This document shows, in pieces, positions 1 to 8,346 of a DNA stretch of 54,423 nucleotides. The DNA is from Spirochaetia bacterium (lineage in GTDB: Bacteria; Spirochaetota; Spirochaetia; CADAEX01). Location of the stretch: the NCBI GenBank assembly GCA_024402405.1, contig JAKSTW010000011.1, positions 1 to 54,423 of the forward strand, written 5' to 3'. Both the position numbers and the translations under genes were made by a program. Each line of letters opens with the position of its first letter. Within the stretch, counting starts at the first letter, position 1. The notes below the pieces were generated by a model. It saw nothing but the letters and a program-made list of their open reading frames with translations, was not told the DNA's origin and did not search any database.

Positions 1-22
1 GGAGAGTAGGTCGTTGCCAGGC
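1..22 (+). rRNA. rrf: 5S ribosomal RNA, 3' end (partial)
   Basis: The first 22 bases match the conserved 3' end of bacterial 5S rRNA: the GAGAGTAGGTCG stretch followed by TTGCCAGGC, which closes the terminal helix. A T-rich run follows at once and would serve as terminator. Only the 3' tail is inside the window, so an rRNA operon reading rightwards lies to the left. The exact 3' end is inferred. Confidence 0.82.
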
Positions 23-116
23 TTTCTTTTTTCTTATCACCTTATCTCTATCGTTTTTTTTCTTTTCTTTTGAATCATTTTTTATATTTTACATATTTAG
101 CTCCATGGAGGTATTT

Positions 117-1670
117 ATGTTTGTACTTAACTATTGCCATGGAGGTTACGATGGGGATCTTGTCTTTGTAGAGGCTGATTTACGGACTGGTATTCCTGGT
201 ATTGATATTGTAGGTATGCCGGATGTGGCTGTCAGAGAATCAGCTGAGCGTGTCAGGATCGCTGTGAAAAATTCCGGTCTTGAATTCCCACATAATCGTG
301 TGGCTGTTAATCTCGCCCCTGCCGGAGTCAAAAAAGAAGGAGCTTATTTCGATCTGTCAATTGCTGTGGCTATTCTTGCTCAGCAGGAAGTAATAAAGAA
401 AAATAATTTTAAATTTATGGTTCTTGGTGAATTGGATTTATCAGGAACTATCCGGGCTGTCAAGGGAACTTTATCTGCTGTGATCGCGGGACGAAATGCT
501 GGTGTTGATTACTTTATAGTTCCTAATGATAATTTTCTTGAGGCTGCATCTGCACAGTCAGATAATATCTACCCATGCCGCACACTCCTGGAGGCTGTAA
601 ATACTATCAATGCACTGGCAGGAAGATATAAAGTTCATGTTGCCAGACCTATGCTTGTCTCTCATGATTATGATTCTGATTTTTGGGGTGATCTTTCAGA
701 TATAAAAGGTCATTCTTTCCTGAAACATTGTATGCTTGTGGCTGCTGCCGGTTTACATAATATCATGTTTTTCGGTCCTCCTGGAAGCGGCAAGACCATG
801 GCTGCCAGCCGCCTTGTAACCATTATGCCTGATTTGGAGCCGATGCAGTCGGTTGAGACGACGCGCATTCATTCCATAGCAGGAATATTGCAGCCAGGAA
901 CTGGGCTTGTATCCAGACCGCCATTACGGATGCCTCATCATACATCATCAATGGAAGGAATCATTGGTGGAGGGCGTCTCCTGAGACCAGGCGAGATATC
1001 ACTGGCACATAATGGTATTCTTTTTTTAGATGAGGCTCCTGAATTTCATAAGAATGTGCTTCAGAGTCTTAGGGAACCAGTGGAAAGACACAGAGTGGAT
1101 CTGGCCAGGGCAGGCAAAAATTATTGGTATCCTGCTAATTTCCAGCTTGTTCTGACTGCAAATCCATGTCCGTGCGGCAACAGAGGCAAAGAAGACAGTG
1201 TCTGTGTCTGTTCAAATGCTGAGATTTCCAGTTATTGGAAAAAACTGGGAGGTGCCCTTATGGACAGAATAGATATCCGTATTCCTGTTCTTCCTCTTTC
1301 TGCTGAAGAACTTGTTAGATCAGAAAATGACAGTCAGGCTGCTGTGACCAGTCATGATTACAGAGAGATGGTTCAGAAGGCTGTAGACATACAGAGATCA
1401 AGATATAAAAATGAGGATTACAAAAGGAACAGCAATATACCGGCAGGTAAGATCCGCCAGTATATTGAGCTGGATGATGAGAGCCAGCTCTTATTCTCAA
1501 AGGCAATAAAGAGTTTATCCCTTTCCACCAGGGCATGTCATTCAGTGCTTAAAGTGGCTCGTTCTGCGGCTGATGTTGCAGGTCATGATGACCGTATTGT
1601 AAGCAAAGAATACCTTTTGGAGGCTATCCAGATGCGAAGATATGGTGATAATGATTTTTTTTGGAATTGA
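117..1670 (+). CDS. comM: YifB/ComM family Mg-chelatase-like AAA+ ATPase
   Basis: A 517-aa protein of the YifB/ComM family, cytoplasmic AAA+ ATPases related to magnesium chelatase. In naturally competent bacteria ComM is a helicase that aids branch migration during transformation; in other bacteria the role is unclear. An N-terminal ChlI-like domain comes first (GIPGIDIVGMPD near residue 25). The Walker A GPPGSGKT lies near residue 220, Walker B is FLDEAPEF, and the C-terminal Mg-chelatase domain follows CPCGNRG. The start is set at 117 rather than the in-frame ATG at 105, because GGAGG at 107-111 sits correctly for 117 and overlaps the earlier ATG. It lies directly after the rRNA operon. Family assignment is firm; the role in this organism is not. 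Confidence 0.93.
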   Translation: MFVLNYCHGGYDGDLVFVEADLRTGIPGIDIVGMPDVAVRESAERVRIAVKNSGLEFPHNRVAVNLAPAGVKKEGAYFDLSIAVAILAQQEVIKKNNFKFMVLGELDLSGTIRAVKGTLSAVIAGRNAGVDYFIVPNDNFLEAASAQSDNIYPCRTLLEAVNTINALAGRYKVHVARPMLVSHDYDSDFWGDLSDIKGHSFLKHCMLVAAAGLHNIMFFGPPGSGKTMAASRLVTIMPDLEPMQSVETTRIHSIAGILQPGTGLVSRPPLRMPHHTSSMEGIIGGGRLLRPGEISLAHNGILFLDEAPEFHKNVLQSLREPVERHRVDLARAGKNYWYPANFQLVLTANPCPCGNRGKEDSVCVCSNAEISSYWKKLGGALMDRIDIRIPVLPLSAEELVRSENDSQAAVTSHDYREMVQKAVDIQRSRYKNEDYKRNSNIPAGKIRQYIELDDESQLLFSKAIKSLSLSTRACHSVLKVARSAADVAGHDDRIVSKEYLLEAIQMRRYGDNDFFWN

Positions 1671-1695
1671 ATATATTTTTTTTGTATATTAGATT
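1667..1695 (+). promoter_or_regulatory. Sigma70-like promoter, leaderless arrangement
   Basis: TTGAAT (1667-1672), a 17-nt spacer, then TAGATT (1690-1695). The -10 ends 6 nt before the ATG at 1702, so transcription should begin at or next to the start codon. It overlaps the end of yifB, and no ribosome binding site precedes 1702. Confidence 0.6.
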
Positions 1696-1701
1696 ATCCA
1701 T

Positions 1702-2454
1702 ATGCGATTACTTAAGAAATTCACAGTGCCTGTGATTGTTATTTTCCTGTGGTGGGCAGTTGTGCATGTATTCAATATCAATGCATTCCTTTTTCCTCCC
1801 CCTGAGAAAGTTCTGGCAGCATTTCATCATCTTATTGAAAAAGATATACTGCAGAAACATGTATGTGTCTCTTTTATCAGAGCTTTCAGAGGATTTTCCA
1901 TAACCATGCTCATCGCCATGCCGCTGGCAGTTTTCTTTCATATATTCAAACGCACATTCTCTTTCTTTGACGGATTTCTGAATTTTCTCAGAAGTGTTCC
2001 TCCTCTGGCTATGATTCCGCTTCTTATCCTGTGGTTCGGCATAGGGGAGGCTTCAAAATTATCTCTTATAATTCTTGCCTGTTTTTTCCCTATTTTCCTG
2101 AATACTCTGTCCGGACTGAACAATGTGGACAGCAAGCTTCTGGTAATGGGAGATTCCCTGGATCTGACAAAAATTGAAAAAATTCGTTATATAATGATTC
2201 CTGAGGCGGCTCCTGCTATCATAACTGGGCTTAGACTGGCACTGGGAAACAGCTGGCGTGCTCTTGTGGCAGCTGAGATGATTGCGGCATCCAGCGGAAT
2301 AGGATATATGATCCTGGACGCTGAGGAAATGGCCAAGACTGATGTGGTTTATGCCGGGATTCTTACAATAGGAATTCTTGGACTTCTTATGGATAAAATG
2401 TGCCTGATGATTATGGCCAAGCTGTGTCCATGGATGGAGGATCTGAAAAGATGA
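1702..2454 (+). CDS. ABC transporter permease, SsuC/TauC/ThiX type
   Basis: A 250-aa integral membrane permease of the binding-protein-dependent (BPD_transp_1) family. It has about six hydrophobic segments and the cytoplasmic EAA-type loop at residues 150-190 (GDSLDLTKIEKIRYIMIPEA), which docks the ATPase. Its closest family resemblance is to the sulfonate, taurine, nitrate and thiamine-precursor permeases. The ATPase gene follows with a 4-bp ATGA overlap, so the two are translationally coupled. No substrate-binding protein gene lies next to them, so the substrate cannot be named. No Shine-Dalgarno is present and the promoter implies a leaderless transcript. Confidence 0.88.
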   Translation: MRLLKKFTVPVIVIFLWWAVVHVFNINAFLFPPPEKVLAAFHHLIEKDILQKHVCVSFIRAFRGFSITMLIAMPLAVFFHIFKRTFSFFDGFLNFLRSVPPLAMIPLLILWFGIGEASKLSLIILACFFPIFLNTLSGLNNVDSKLLVMGDSLDLTKIEKIRYIMIPEAAPAIITGLRLALGNSWRALVAAEMIAASSGIGYMILDAEEMAKTDVVYAGILTIGILGLLMDKMCLMIMAKLCPWMEDLKR

Positions 2455-3185
2455 GCGATATTTCCCTGTCTGATGTAAATAAAAGTTTTGTTCTGCGAGA
2501 TCGTACAGTAGATGCTGTCAGCAATTTTTCCCTTACCATTGAGGATGGAACTTTTGTCTCTGTGATAGGTCCCAGCGGATGTGGCAAAAGCACACTTCTC
2601 AGTATTATCGGAGGACTGCTGAAACCTGATTCAGGAACTGTTTCCATAAACCGCGGAGAAAAACGCTGTGGCTTTGTATTCCAGGAGCCAAGACTGCTGA
2701 ACAGTTGTACAGTGAAGGAAAATATGATTCTCGGAATGAAGCACATAAAGAGCAATTCTGCCAGAAATCAGGTGCTGGCCGATGTGCTTGAACTTCTTGA
2801 GCTGACAGAATTCATCAATGCCTATCCTTACCAGCTTTCAGGAGGAATGGCACAGCGTGCTGCCCTGGGACGTGCTTTGTGCCGCCAGCCTGGAATCCTG
2901 CTGATGGATGAGCCTTTCAGCTCATTGGATGCCATGCTGCGTAAAAAGCTTCAGAATGAGCTTGTCAGTCTTTATCTTAAAAAGAATCTTACCATTGTTT
3001 TTGTGACCCATGATGTAAGCGAGGCTGTTTTTCTTGGACGGAAAGTAGTGATCATGAATGACGGTCAGCTTATACGGCAGCAGAAAATAGATCTGGAATA
3101 TCCCAGAAATACCAGCAGTCCTGAGTTTATATCGCTGTGTGATTCGATTATGGAAACCATATCATATTCCAGATATCAGGTTTGA
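2451..3185 (+). CDS. ABC transporter ATP-binding protein, SsuB/TauB type
   Basis: A 244-aa cytoplasmic ATPase that powers the preceding permease. Walker A is GPSGCGKST (residues 40-48), Walker B is ILLMDEP, the signature is LSGGM with Met in place of the usual Gln, and the switch region reads FVTHD. The start at 2451 overlaps the permease stop as ATGA; an in-frame ATG at 2400 would add a non-homologous extension and is rejected. The gene's stop codon overlaps the -35 hexamer of the ptsI promoter. The two-gene system lacks an adjacent binding protein, which may be encoded elsewhere. Confidence 0.9.
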   Translation: MSDISLSDVNKSFVLRDRTVDAVSNFSLTIEDGTFVSVIGPSGCGKSTLLSIIGGLLKPDSGTVSINRGEKRCGFVFQEPRLLNSCTVKENMILGMKHIKSNSARNQVLADVLELLELTEFINAYPYQLSGGMAQRAALGRALCRQPGILLMDEPFSSLDAMLRKKLQNELVSLYLKKNLTIVFVTHDVSEAVFLGRKVVIMNDGQLIRQQKIDLEYPRNTSSPEFISLCDSIMETISYSRYQV

Positions 3186-3209
3186 CAAGAGTCCAAAAAA
3201 CTATATAAT
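3182..3209 (+). promoter_or_regulatory. Consensus sigma70 promoter of ptsI, leaderless
   Basis: Both hexamers are perfect: TTGACA (3182-3187), a 16-nt spacer, TATAAT (3204-3209). The start codon ATG at 3215, followed at once by a second ATG at 3218, lies 5 nt after the -10. Initiation would fall on the start codon itself. It is the strongest promoter I can see in the window and drives ptsI-der-ybaK. Confidence 0.75.
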
Positions 3210-3214
3210 TAATA

Positions 3215-4960
3215 ATGATGGAAAAGTTGAAAGGAATCCCTGCTTCGCCAGGTATATACATAGGCAAAGCGTTTCTTTATCAGGAACAGCGGATCGATAT
3301 TCCGATGTATTCTGTTAAGGCAGATGAGATAGAAAATGAGCTTCAGAGGCTGGACAATGCCTTTGAAATGGCTCAGGTAGAGCTTGAGAACCTGAAGATC
3401 ATCAACAGCTCGGTACTTTCCAACGGTGAGAACCTTCTTGTAGATACACATATTCTGATGCTCTCAGATCCTGAGTTCCAGAATAATATCAAGAATTATC
3501 TGATGCAGAATTTTGTGAATGCTGAGTCCGCAGTTTATTCCACCACCAAGGAATTCATAGGAGAGCTGAGCCTTTCCAACAACACTTATGCGAAGGAAAG
3601 AGCCAGTGATTTCAGAGATGTGGCCAGAAGGGTCCTTGGTATGCTGACTTCCCAGCGTCTGCGCAATCTGTCAGAACTGGCAGAGGAGTGCGTGGTCACT
3701 GCTAAGGATATACTTCCATCAGATGCCATTATCATGGATAAGAAGAAAGTCCACGGAATTGTTCTTGAAGCTGGTGGCCGTACATCTCATACAGCTATCA
3801 TTGCCAGGGCTTTCGGTATTCCAGCTGTTCTTGGTGTTGCCGGTGTGCTCCAGAAAGTCAAGACAGGGCATCCTATCATCGTAGACGGTGACACTGGTAC
3901 CATTATAATAGATCCGGACAGCAAGACTCTGGATGAATACAGACATTATATTGAAAAAAATCAGGAGATCACTGATTCTCTCAAACGTTATACAAAGAAA
4001 GTGGCCGAGACTGATGACGGTAAGCGTGTTATTCTGAAGGCCAATATCGAGATTCTCAATGAGGTTGAGAATGTGAAAGCTCAGGGTGCTGAGGGTATCG
4101 GTCTCTTCAGATCTGAATTCCTTCTGATGCAGAATGAATATCAGCAGAGTGAGAAAAAACAGTTTGAGGTTTATAAGGCGCTGCTGGAGAATTTTCCGGG
4201 ACAGCCGGTGACTATCAGAACTCTCGACATCGGTGGAGATAAGATTTTTGCTGATCTGGGAGATCACAATGAGAAGAATCCTCTGCTTGGATGGCGTGGA
4301 ATAAGGTTCAGTCTGTCTGTGCAGGATATTTTCAGACGTCAGCTCAGAGCACTTTTCAGAGCTTCTGTATATGGCGATCTCAAGATCATGTTTCCTATGA
4401 TATCTTCCATGGAGGAGCTGGATTCTGTGCTGGATATCATCAGCCAGGTCAAGAATGAGCTGTCTGCGGCTGGAATCAGTTTCAGCCATGATGTCAAGAT
4501 CGGAATGATGGTGGAGGTGCCTTCTGCTGTTCTTGAGGCGGACAATATGGCAAAGAAAGTTGATTTCTTCTCTATCGGAACCAATGACCTTATACAGTAT
4601 TCTATTGCTGTGGACAGGGGCAATGAGAAGGTTGCTTACCTCTATCAGCCGTTCAATCCTGCCATTATCAGACTGCTTAAGATGACAGCCGATGCTGCCC
4701 ATAGAAATAATATAACTGTTTCTGTATGTGGTGAGGCTGCTGCTGATCCGCTGATGGCCATCCTTCTTCTGGGCATGGGTATAGATGAGCTCAGCATGAG
4801 TTCACAGAGCATTTCTGTCATCAAAAAGATAATCAGAAATGTGACTTATGATGAGGCAAAGGCTACTCTTTCAGCTGTGTGCGAAATGAAAAGAGGAAGC
4901 GAAATAAATAATTATCTCAGGACAAAATACAATGACAGATTCGGAATTTATTTCCAGTAA
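3215..4960 (+). CDS. ptsI: PTS enzyme I (phosphoenolpyruvate-protein phosphotransferase)
   Basis: A 581-aa cytoplasmic enzyme I, close to the usual 570-575 aa. It transfers phosphate from PEP to HPr. The N-terminal HPr-binding and swivelling domain carries the phosphorylated histidine in GGRTSHTAI (His192). The C-terminal PEP-binding barrel carries GIGLFRSEFL and the active-site cysteine region VSVCGEAA. The double ATG (3215 and 3218) leaves a one-residue doubt about the start. No Shine-Dalgarno is present, and the perfect promoter just upstream implies a leaderless mRNA. The 3' end overlaps der by 29 bp. HPr and HPr kinase are not in the window. Two other PTS-related proteins are: the EIIC-like protein at 7264 and the EIIA domain at 34540-34866. 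Confidence 0.96.
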   Translation: MMEKLKGIPASPGIYIGKAFLYQEQRIDIPMYSVKADEIENELQRLDNAFEMAQVELENLKIINSSVLSNGENLLVDTHILMLSDPEFQNNIKNYLMQNFVNAESAVYSTTKEFIGELSLSNNTYAKERASDFRDVARRVLGMLTSQRLRNLSELAEECVVTAKDILPSDAIIMDKKKVHGIVLEAGGRTSHTAIIARAFGIPAVLGVAGVLQKVKTGHPIIVDGDTGTIIIDPDSKTLDEYRHYIEKNQEITDSLKRYTKKVAETDDGKRVILKANIEILNEVENVKAQGAEGIGLFRSEFLLMQNEYQQSEKKQFEVYKALLENFPGQPVTIRTLDIGGDKIFADLGDHNEKNPLLGWRGIRFSLSVQDIFRRQLRALFRASVYGDLKIMFPMISSMEELDSVLDIISQVKNELSAAGISFSHDVKIGMMVEVPSAVLEADNMAKKVDFFSIGTNDLIQYSIAVDRGNEKVAYLYQPFNPAIIRLLKMTADAAHRNNITVSVCGEAAADPLMAILLLGMGIDELSMSSQSISVIKKIIRNVTYDEAKATLSAVCEMKRGSEINNYLRTKYNDRFGIYFQ

Positions 4961-6344
4961 GAAATATCCCTGCGTGGTGATCGCCGGCAGGCCTAATGTA
5001 GGAAAATCAACATTATTCAACAGGCTTCTCAGACAGCGTCGTTCTATCACTGACCCTGTTCCGGGAGTCACCAGAGATCCTGTCAGCAGTATCTGGGATC
5101 TTGATGGACACAAAATAACACTTACCGATACAGGCGGAATTGATTATTCTGATGCTGACTTTGCATCTCTTATCACGGATAAGAGTTTTCAGACTCTGGA
5201 AAAAGGTGATGTTATCCTTCTTCTGTTGGACGGAAAGGAACTGACCGGTGAGGATGAATTTGTCATCCAGAAAATGAGAAGATTCACCGATAAGATCATC
5301 CTTGTCATAAATAAACTGGATTCCCCTGAAAAAGATGATCTGCTCTGGAATTTTAAGGGCATGGGATTTTCCAGAATTGTAGGTATATCTTCGTCTCAGG
5401 GTCGTAATATTGACGTGCTGACAGATGAGATAAAAAAGCTGCTGGCTGATAGATTCACTGCATGTGATGACGGAGACAATGGTGCTGACGATGATGCAGA
5501 TGGGCAGAATGAGGATCTTGTGAATGCCAGGATCAGCCATATAAAACTTTCCATCATAGGAAAGCCGAATACCGGTAAATCTACCCTGCTGAACCGCCTT
5601 ACCGGAGATGATAGATCCATTGTCTCTGATATTCCAGGTACGACCAGAGATGTCATTGAGGGGACATTCTCCTACCGTGATATAAAATATACTGTATATG
5701 ATACAGCTGGAATCCGCAGAAAGAAAAAGGTCACAGATGACATTGAATATTATTCTGTGAACCGTGCTATCGGCAGCATAGATCATGCTGAGGTTGTGCT
5801 TCTGATGATTGACAGTCTGGAAGGTCTGACTGATCAGGATAAGAAGATAGCTTATCAGATCGTGAAAAAGGGACGCGGTGTAGTCATTGTCCTGAACAAA
5901 TGGGATATGATGCCTCATACTCCCAATGCCGAGAGAGCTATGCGTGACAGACTCAGTTTTCTGTTTCCGATCCTTGATTTTGCTCCTGTTGTGACTATTT
6001 CTGCAAGAGAGGGACAGGGAATTGACAAACTCATGGATACGATCTTCAAAGTCAGAAGGCAGCTTTTCACAAGAATAAGCACTTCGGAGCTGAATAAGGC
6101 TGTACGTGAATGGGTGGATGACTATCCTGTTCCTTCGGCAAAGGGTATCAGATATAAGATCCGATATGCTACTCAGGCTGAGGTCTTTCCTTCAAGATTC
6201 CTTCTGTTTGTAAACCGTCCGGAGAGATTTCCTGATGCCTATGTCAGCTATATTAAAAACAAGATCAGAAAGAGATTCAGACTCACAATGATTCCTTTTG
6301 AAGTGGAAATCCGTGAGAGTGTCAGCAGGCCCAGAGAAGAATGA
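4932..6344 (+). CDS. der: Ribosome biogenesis GTPase Der (EngA)
   Basis: A 470-aa double GTPase required for maturation of the large ribosomal subunit. The first G domain has GRPNVGKST from residue 19, DTGG and NKLD. A short acidic linker rich in Asp follows (near residues 178-192), then the second G domain with GKPNTGKST (residue 210), DTAG and NKWD. The C-terminal KH-like domain ends the protein. The length and order are standard. It starts 29 bp inside ptsI and ends in an ATGA overlap with the next gene, so all three are likely co-transcribed. Confidence 0.96.
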   Translation: MTDSEFISSKKYPCVVIAGRPNVGKSTLFNRLLRQRRSITDPVPGVTRDPVSSIWDLDGHKITLTDTGGIDYSDADFASLITDKSFQTLEKGDVILLLLDGKELTGEDEFVIQKMRRFTDKIILVINKLDSPEKDDLLWNFKGMGFSRIVGISSSQGRNIDVLTDEIKKLLADRFTACDDGDNGADDDADGQNEDLVNARISHIKLSIIGKPNTGKSTLLNRLTGDDRSIVSDIPGTTRDVIEGTFSYRDIKYTVYDTAGIRRKKKVTDDIEYYSVNRAIGSIDHAEVVLLMIDSLEGLTDQDKKIAYQIVKKGRGVVIVLNKWDMMPHTPNAERAMRDRLSFLFPILDFAPVVTISAREGQGIDKLMDTIFKVRRQLFTRISTSELNKAVREWVDDYPVPSAKGIRYKIRYATQAEVFPSRFLLFVNRPERFPDAYVSYIKNKIRKRFRLTMIPFEVEIRESVSRPREE

Positions 6345-6817
6345 ACCAGAAAAAGACTAATGTTATGAGGATTTTTGAATCCCATAATATTGATTTCACC
6401 GTGGCAGAATATGAAGTGGATGAGAATAACCTGGATGCCGTATCTGCTGCCAGAAAGGCAGGGCTTGATCCATCCGTTGTGTTCAAGACCATTGTGATGC
6501 GGAATGATAAAAATATGATTTTCGTGTTCTGTGTCAATGCCGAGTCAGAAGTGAATCTGAAAAAGGCCAGGGCTGTAACAGGCAGCCGTGAGATAAAGCC
6601 TGTGAAAATGACAGAATTGCTGCAGCTGACAGGATATATCCGTGGAGGATGTTCTCCGGTGGGAATGAAAAAAGTATATCCTGTATATATAGATGAGACA
6701 GCACAGCTTTTTGACAGGATTTATGTGAGTGCCGGTCTCAGAGGTATGCAGGTGTGCGTCAGTCCTGATGATCTGGCTGCTGTTGTGAATGGCGAATTTG
6801 CGGACATCGCCTCCTGA
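6341..6817 (+). CDS. ybaK: YbaK-type Cys-tRNA(Pro)/aminoacyl-tRNA deacylase
   Basis: A 158-aa cytoplasmic editing-domain protein. The family hydrolyses mischarged tRNA, classically Cys-tRNA(Pro). Visible family features are VFKTIVMRNDK near residue 45, the GSREIKPVK segment and YIRGGCSPVGMKK near residue 100, which forms the substrate pocket. The length matches YbaK (about 159 aa). It starts in a 4-bp overlap with der and ends one base before the stop of the convergent gene at 6818, so there is no room for a terminator between them. Confidence 0.9.
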   Translation: MNQKKTNVMRIFESHNIDFTVAEYEVDENNLDAVSAARKAGLDPSVVFKTIVMRNDKNMIFVFCVNAESEVNLKKARAVTGSREIKPVKMTELLQLTGYIRGGCSPVGMKKVYPVYIDETAQLFDRIYVSAGLRGMQVCVSPDDLAAVVNGEFADIAS

Positions 6818-7159
6818 TTATTTTTCCTGGCTGGCAATCTGACTGCAGAAATTTTCGTCATAGCCGGCTGATGCTTTTTTACCTGAAATTATTATTGGTG
6901 TCTTCAGAAGAAGCTGATCTTCAAAAAGTTCCTGTGCACAGTCAAATTCCATGAAGGTCATACCACGTTTTTTATATTCTCTGGAATCTGTGTCCAGCAG
7001 ATTTTCAGCGGGCAGTATCTTCAGTATATTGTTCAGCTCTCCTGCTGTCAGTTCTCTCTCATCCAGATCGTTATACTGAAATTTTATATTTCTTTCCTTG
7101 AAAAATCGCTGGGCCTTCTTGGTCTTATTGCATTTGTTTCTACCTATGATTCTTATCAT
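6818..7159 (-). CDS. ArsC/Spx-family thioredoxin-fold protein
   Basis: A 113-aa protein of the ArsC/Spx/YffB family. The N-terminal motif C-N-K-T (Cys10) follows the first beta strand, as in glutaredoxin-like reductases, and KKAQRFF continues the first helix. The cis-Pro region reads LLKTPIIISG, where Spx and YffB usually have Arg before Pro; here it is Lys-Thr-Pro. It could be a reductase or a transcription regulator, and I cannot decide which. The upstream region lacks a Shine-Dalgarno but has TTGTGA-N17-TAATTT ending 7 nt before the ATG, so its transcript may be leaderless. Confidence 0.82.
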   Translation of the reverse strand: MIRIIGRNKCNKTKKAQRFFKERNIKFQYNDLDERELTAGELNNILKILPAENLLDTDSREYKKRGMTFMEFDCAQELFEDQLLLKTPIIISGKKASAGYDENFCSQIASQEK

Positions 7160-7166
7160 ATTTATA

Positions 7167-7195
7167 AAATTAACATAAAGAAATATTTTTCACAA
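7167..7195 (-). promoter_or_regulatory. Promoter of ArsC-like gene, leaderless arrangement
   Basis: On the minus strand: TTGTGA (7195-7190), 17-nt spacer, TAATTT (7172-7167), then 7 nt to the ATG at 7159. There is no ribosome binding site between promoter and gene. Confidence 0.45.
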
Positions 7196-7263
7196 TATCT
7201 TGAAAATTTTCTTATATTATATGAATATGAGAGTGATTTTATTTTGTCCGGGAGGAAAATGAA

Positions 7264-8346
7264 ATGGCAAAAAATGATGATAATTTTTTGAAACGATATT
7301 CATATCATATATTTATTGATGGGCTTTCTGGTATGGCAGTGGGACTTTTCTCCACACTCATTGTAGGTACTATTCTTACACAGGTCGGTGTTCTGTTCGG
7401 AGGAAGCATAGGCAAATTCATTTCCTGTGCTGCTGCTGTTGCCAAGGGACTCACAGGTGCAGGTATTGCTGTCGGTGTTGCATATAAATATAAAGTTGCT
7501 CCGCTGGTTGCTATTTCTGCTGCTGTTGCCGGTATGTGCCGTGCTTTTGCCGGATCGATCCTCAGTGGCGCTGCTTTTTCACAGGGGGCACTTGTGCTGA
7601 AGGGACCTGGTGAGCCATTGGGAGCCTTTGTGGCAGCTTTTGCCGGTATCGAGCTTGGACGTCTGGTATCTGGCAAGACCAAACTGGATATTCTTGTCAC
7701 CCCTTTTGTCACGATCATTGCAGGTTCCGTAGTCGGATTTCTTGTGGGACCTCCTATATCAAATATGCTGACAGCACTTGGTGCTCTGATCAACTGGGGA
7801 ACAGAGCAGCAGCCAATACTTATGGGTATCCTGGTCTCTGTGATCATGGGAATGTGCCTGACTCTGCCTATCAGTTCTGCTGCACTTGGAATAATTCTTG
7901 GACTTTCAGGAATTGCCGGAGGTGCTGCAGTAGTAGGTTGCAGTGCCCAGATGGTTGGATTTGCTGTAATGAGTTACCGCGAGAACAGAATGGGCGGTCT
8001 GCTGGCCCAGGGTATCGGTACTTCAATGCTTCAGATGCCTAATATAGTGAAAAAACCAGTGATATGGCTTCCTGTGATTATTGCCAGTGCAATTCTTGGA
8101 CCTATATCCTCAAAAGTGCTGGGAATGACATGTACCCCGGTGGGAAGTGGTATGGGAACTTCTGGAATCATCGGACAGATCATGACATATCAGTCCATGT
8201 CTGCTGATGGTGTCGGTTTAGGTATTATCCTGACTGAAATACTTATAATGCATGTTCTGGCTCCTGCAGTGATAACACTGGCTATATCTGAATTCATGCG
8301 CAAGAAAGGTTGGATATCTTCTGAAGATCTCAAACTGGATATCTGA
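7264..8346 (+). CDS. PTS EIIC-like membrane protein (PF13303-type)
   Basis: A 360-aa polytopic membrane protein rich in Gly, Ala and Ile, with about ten hydrophobic segments. The sequence (FIDGLSGMAVGLFSTLIVGT near residue 17, GLTGAGIAVGVAYKYKVAP near residue 65) fits the PTS_EIIC_2 family. That family consists of stand-alone EIIC-like proteins whose substrate is mostly unknown. No EIIA or EIIB gene adjoins it. A good ribosome binding site (GGGAGGAAA) precedes ATG 7264. It overlaps the TPR gene by one base. Family recognition is by eye; transport of a sugar is inference. Confidence 0.82.
   Translation: MAKNDDNFLKRYSYHIFIDGLSGMAVGLFSTLIVGTILTQVGVLFGGSIGKFISCAAAVAKGLTGAGIAVGVAYKYKVAPLVAISAAVAGMCRAFAGSILSGAAFSQGALVLKGPGEPLGAFVAAFAGIELGRLVSGKTKLDILVTPFVTIIAGSVVGFLVGPPISNMLTALGALINWGTEQQPILMGILVSVIMGMCLTLPISSAALGIILGLSGIAGGAAVVGCSAQMVGFAVMSYRENRMGGLLAQGIGTSMLQMPNIVKKPVIWLPVIIASAILGPISSKVLGMTCTPVGSGMGTSGIIGQIMTYQSMSADGVGLGIILTEILIMHVLAPAVITLAISEFMRKKGWISSEDLKLDI

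Noticed and set aside
3719-4702. A 327-codon open frame on the minus strand inside ptsI
   Set aside because: It is fully antisense to a well-conserved enzyme I, has no ribosome binding site, no recognisable family, and a composition that follows from the codon use of ptsI. The same holds for the long antisense frame inside der (5013-5918).
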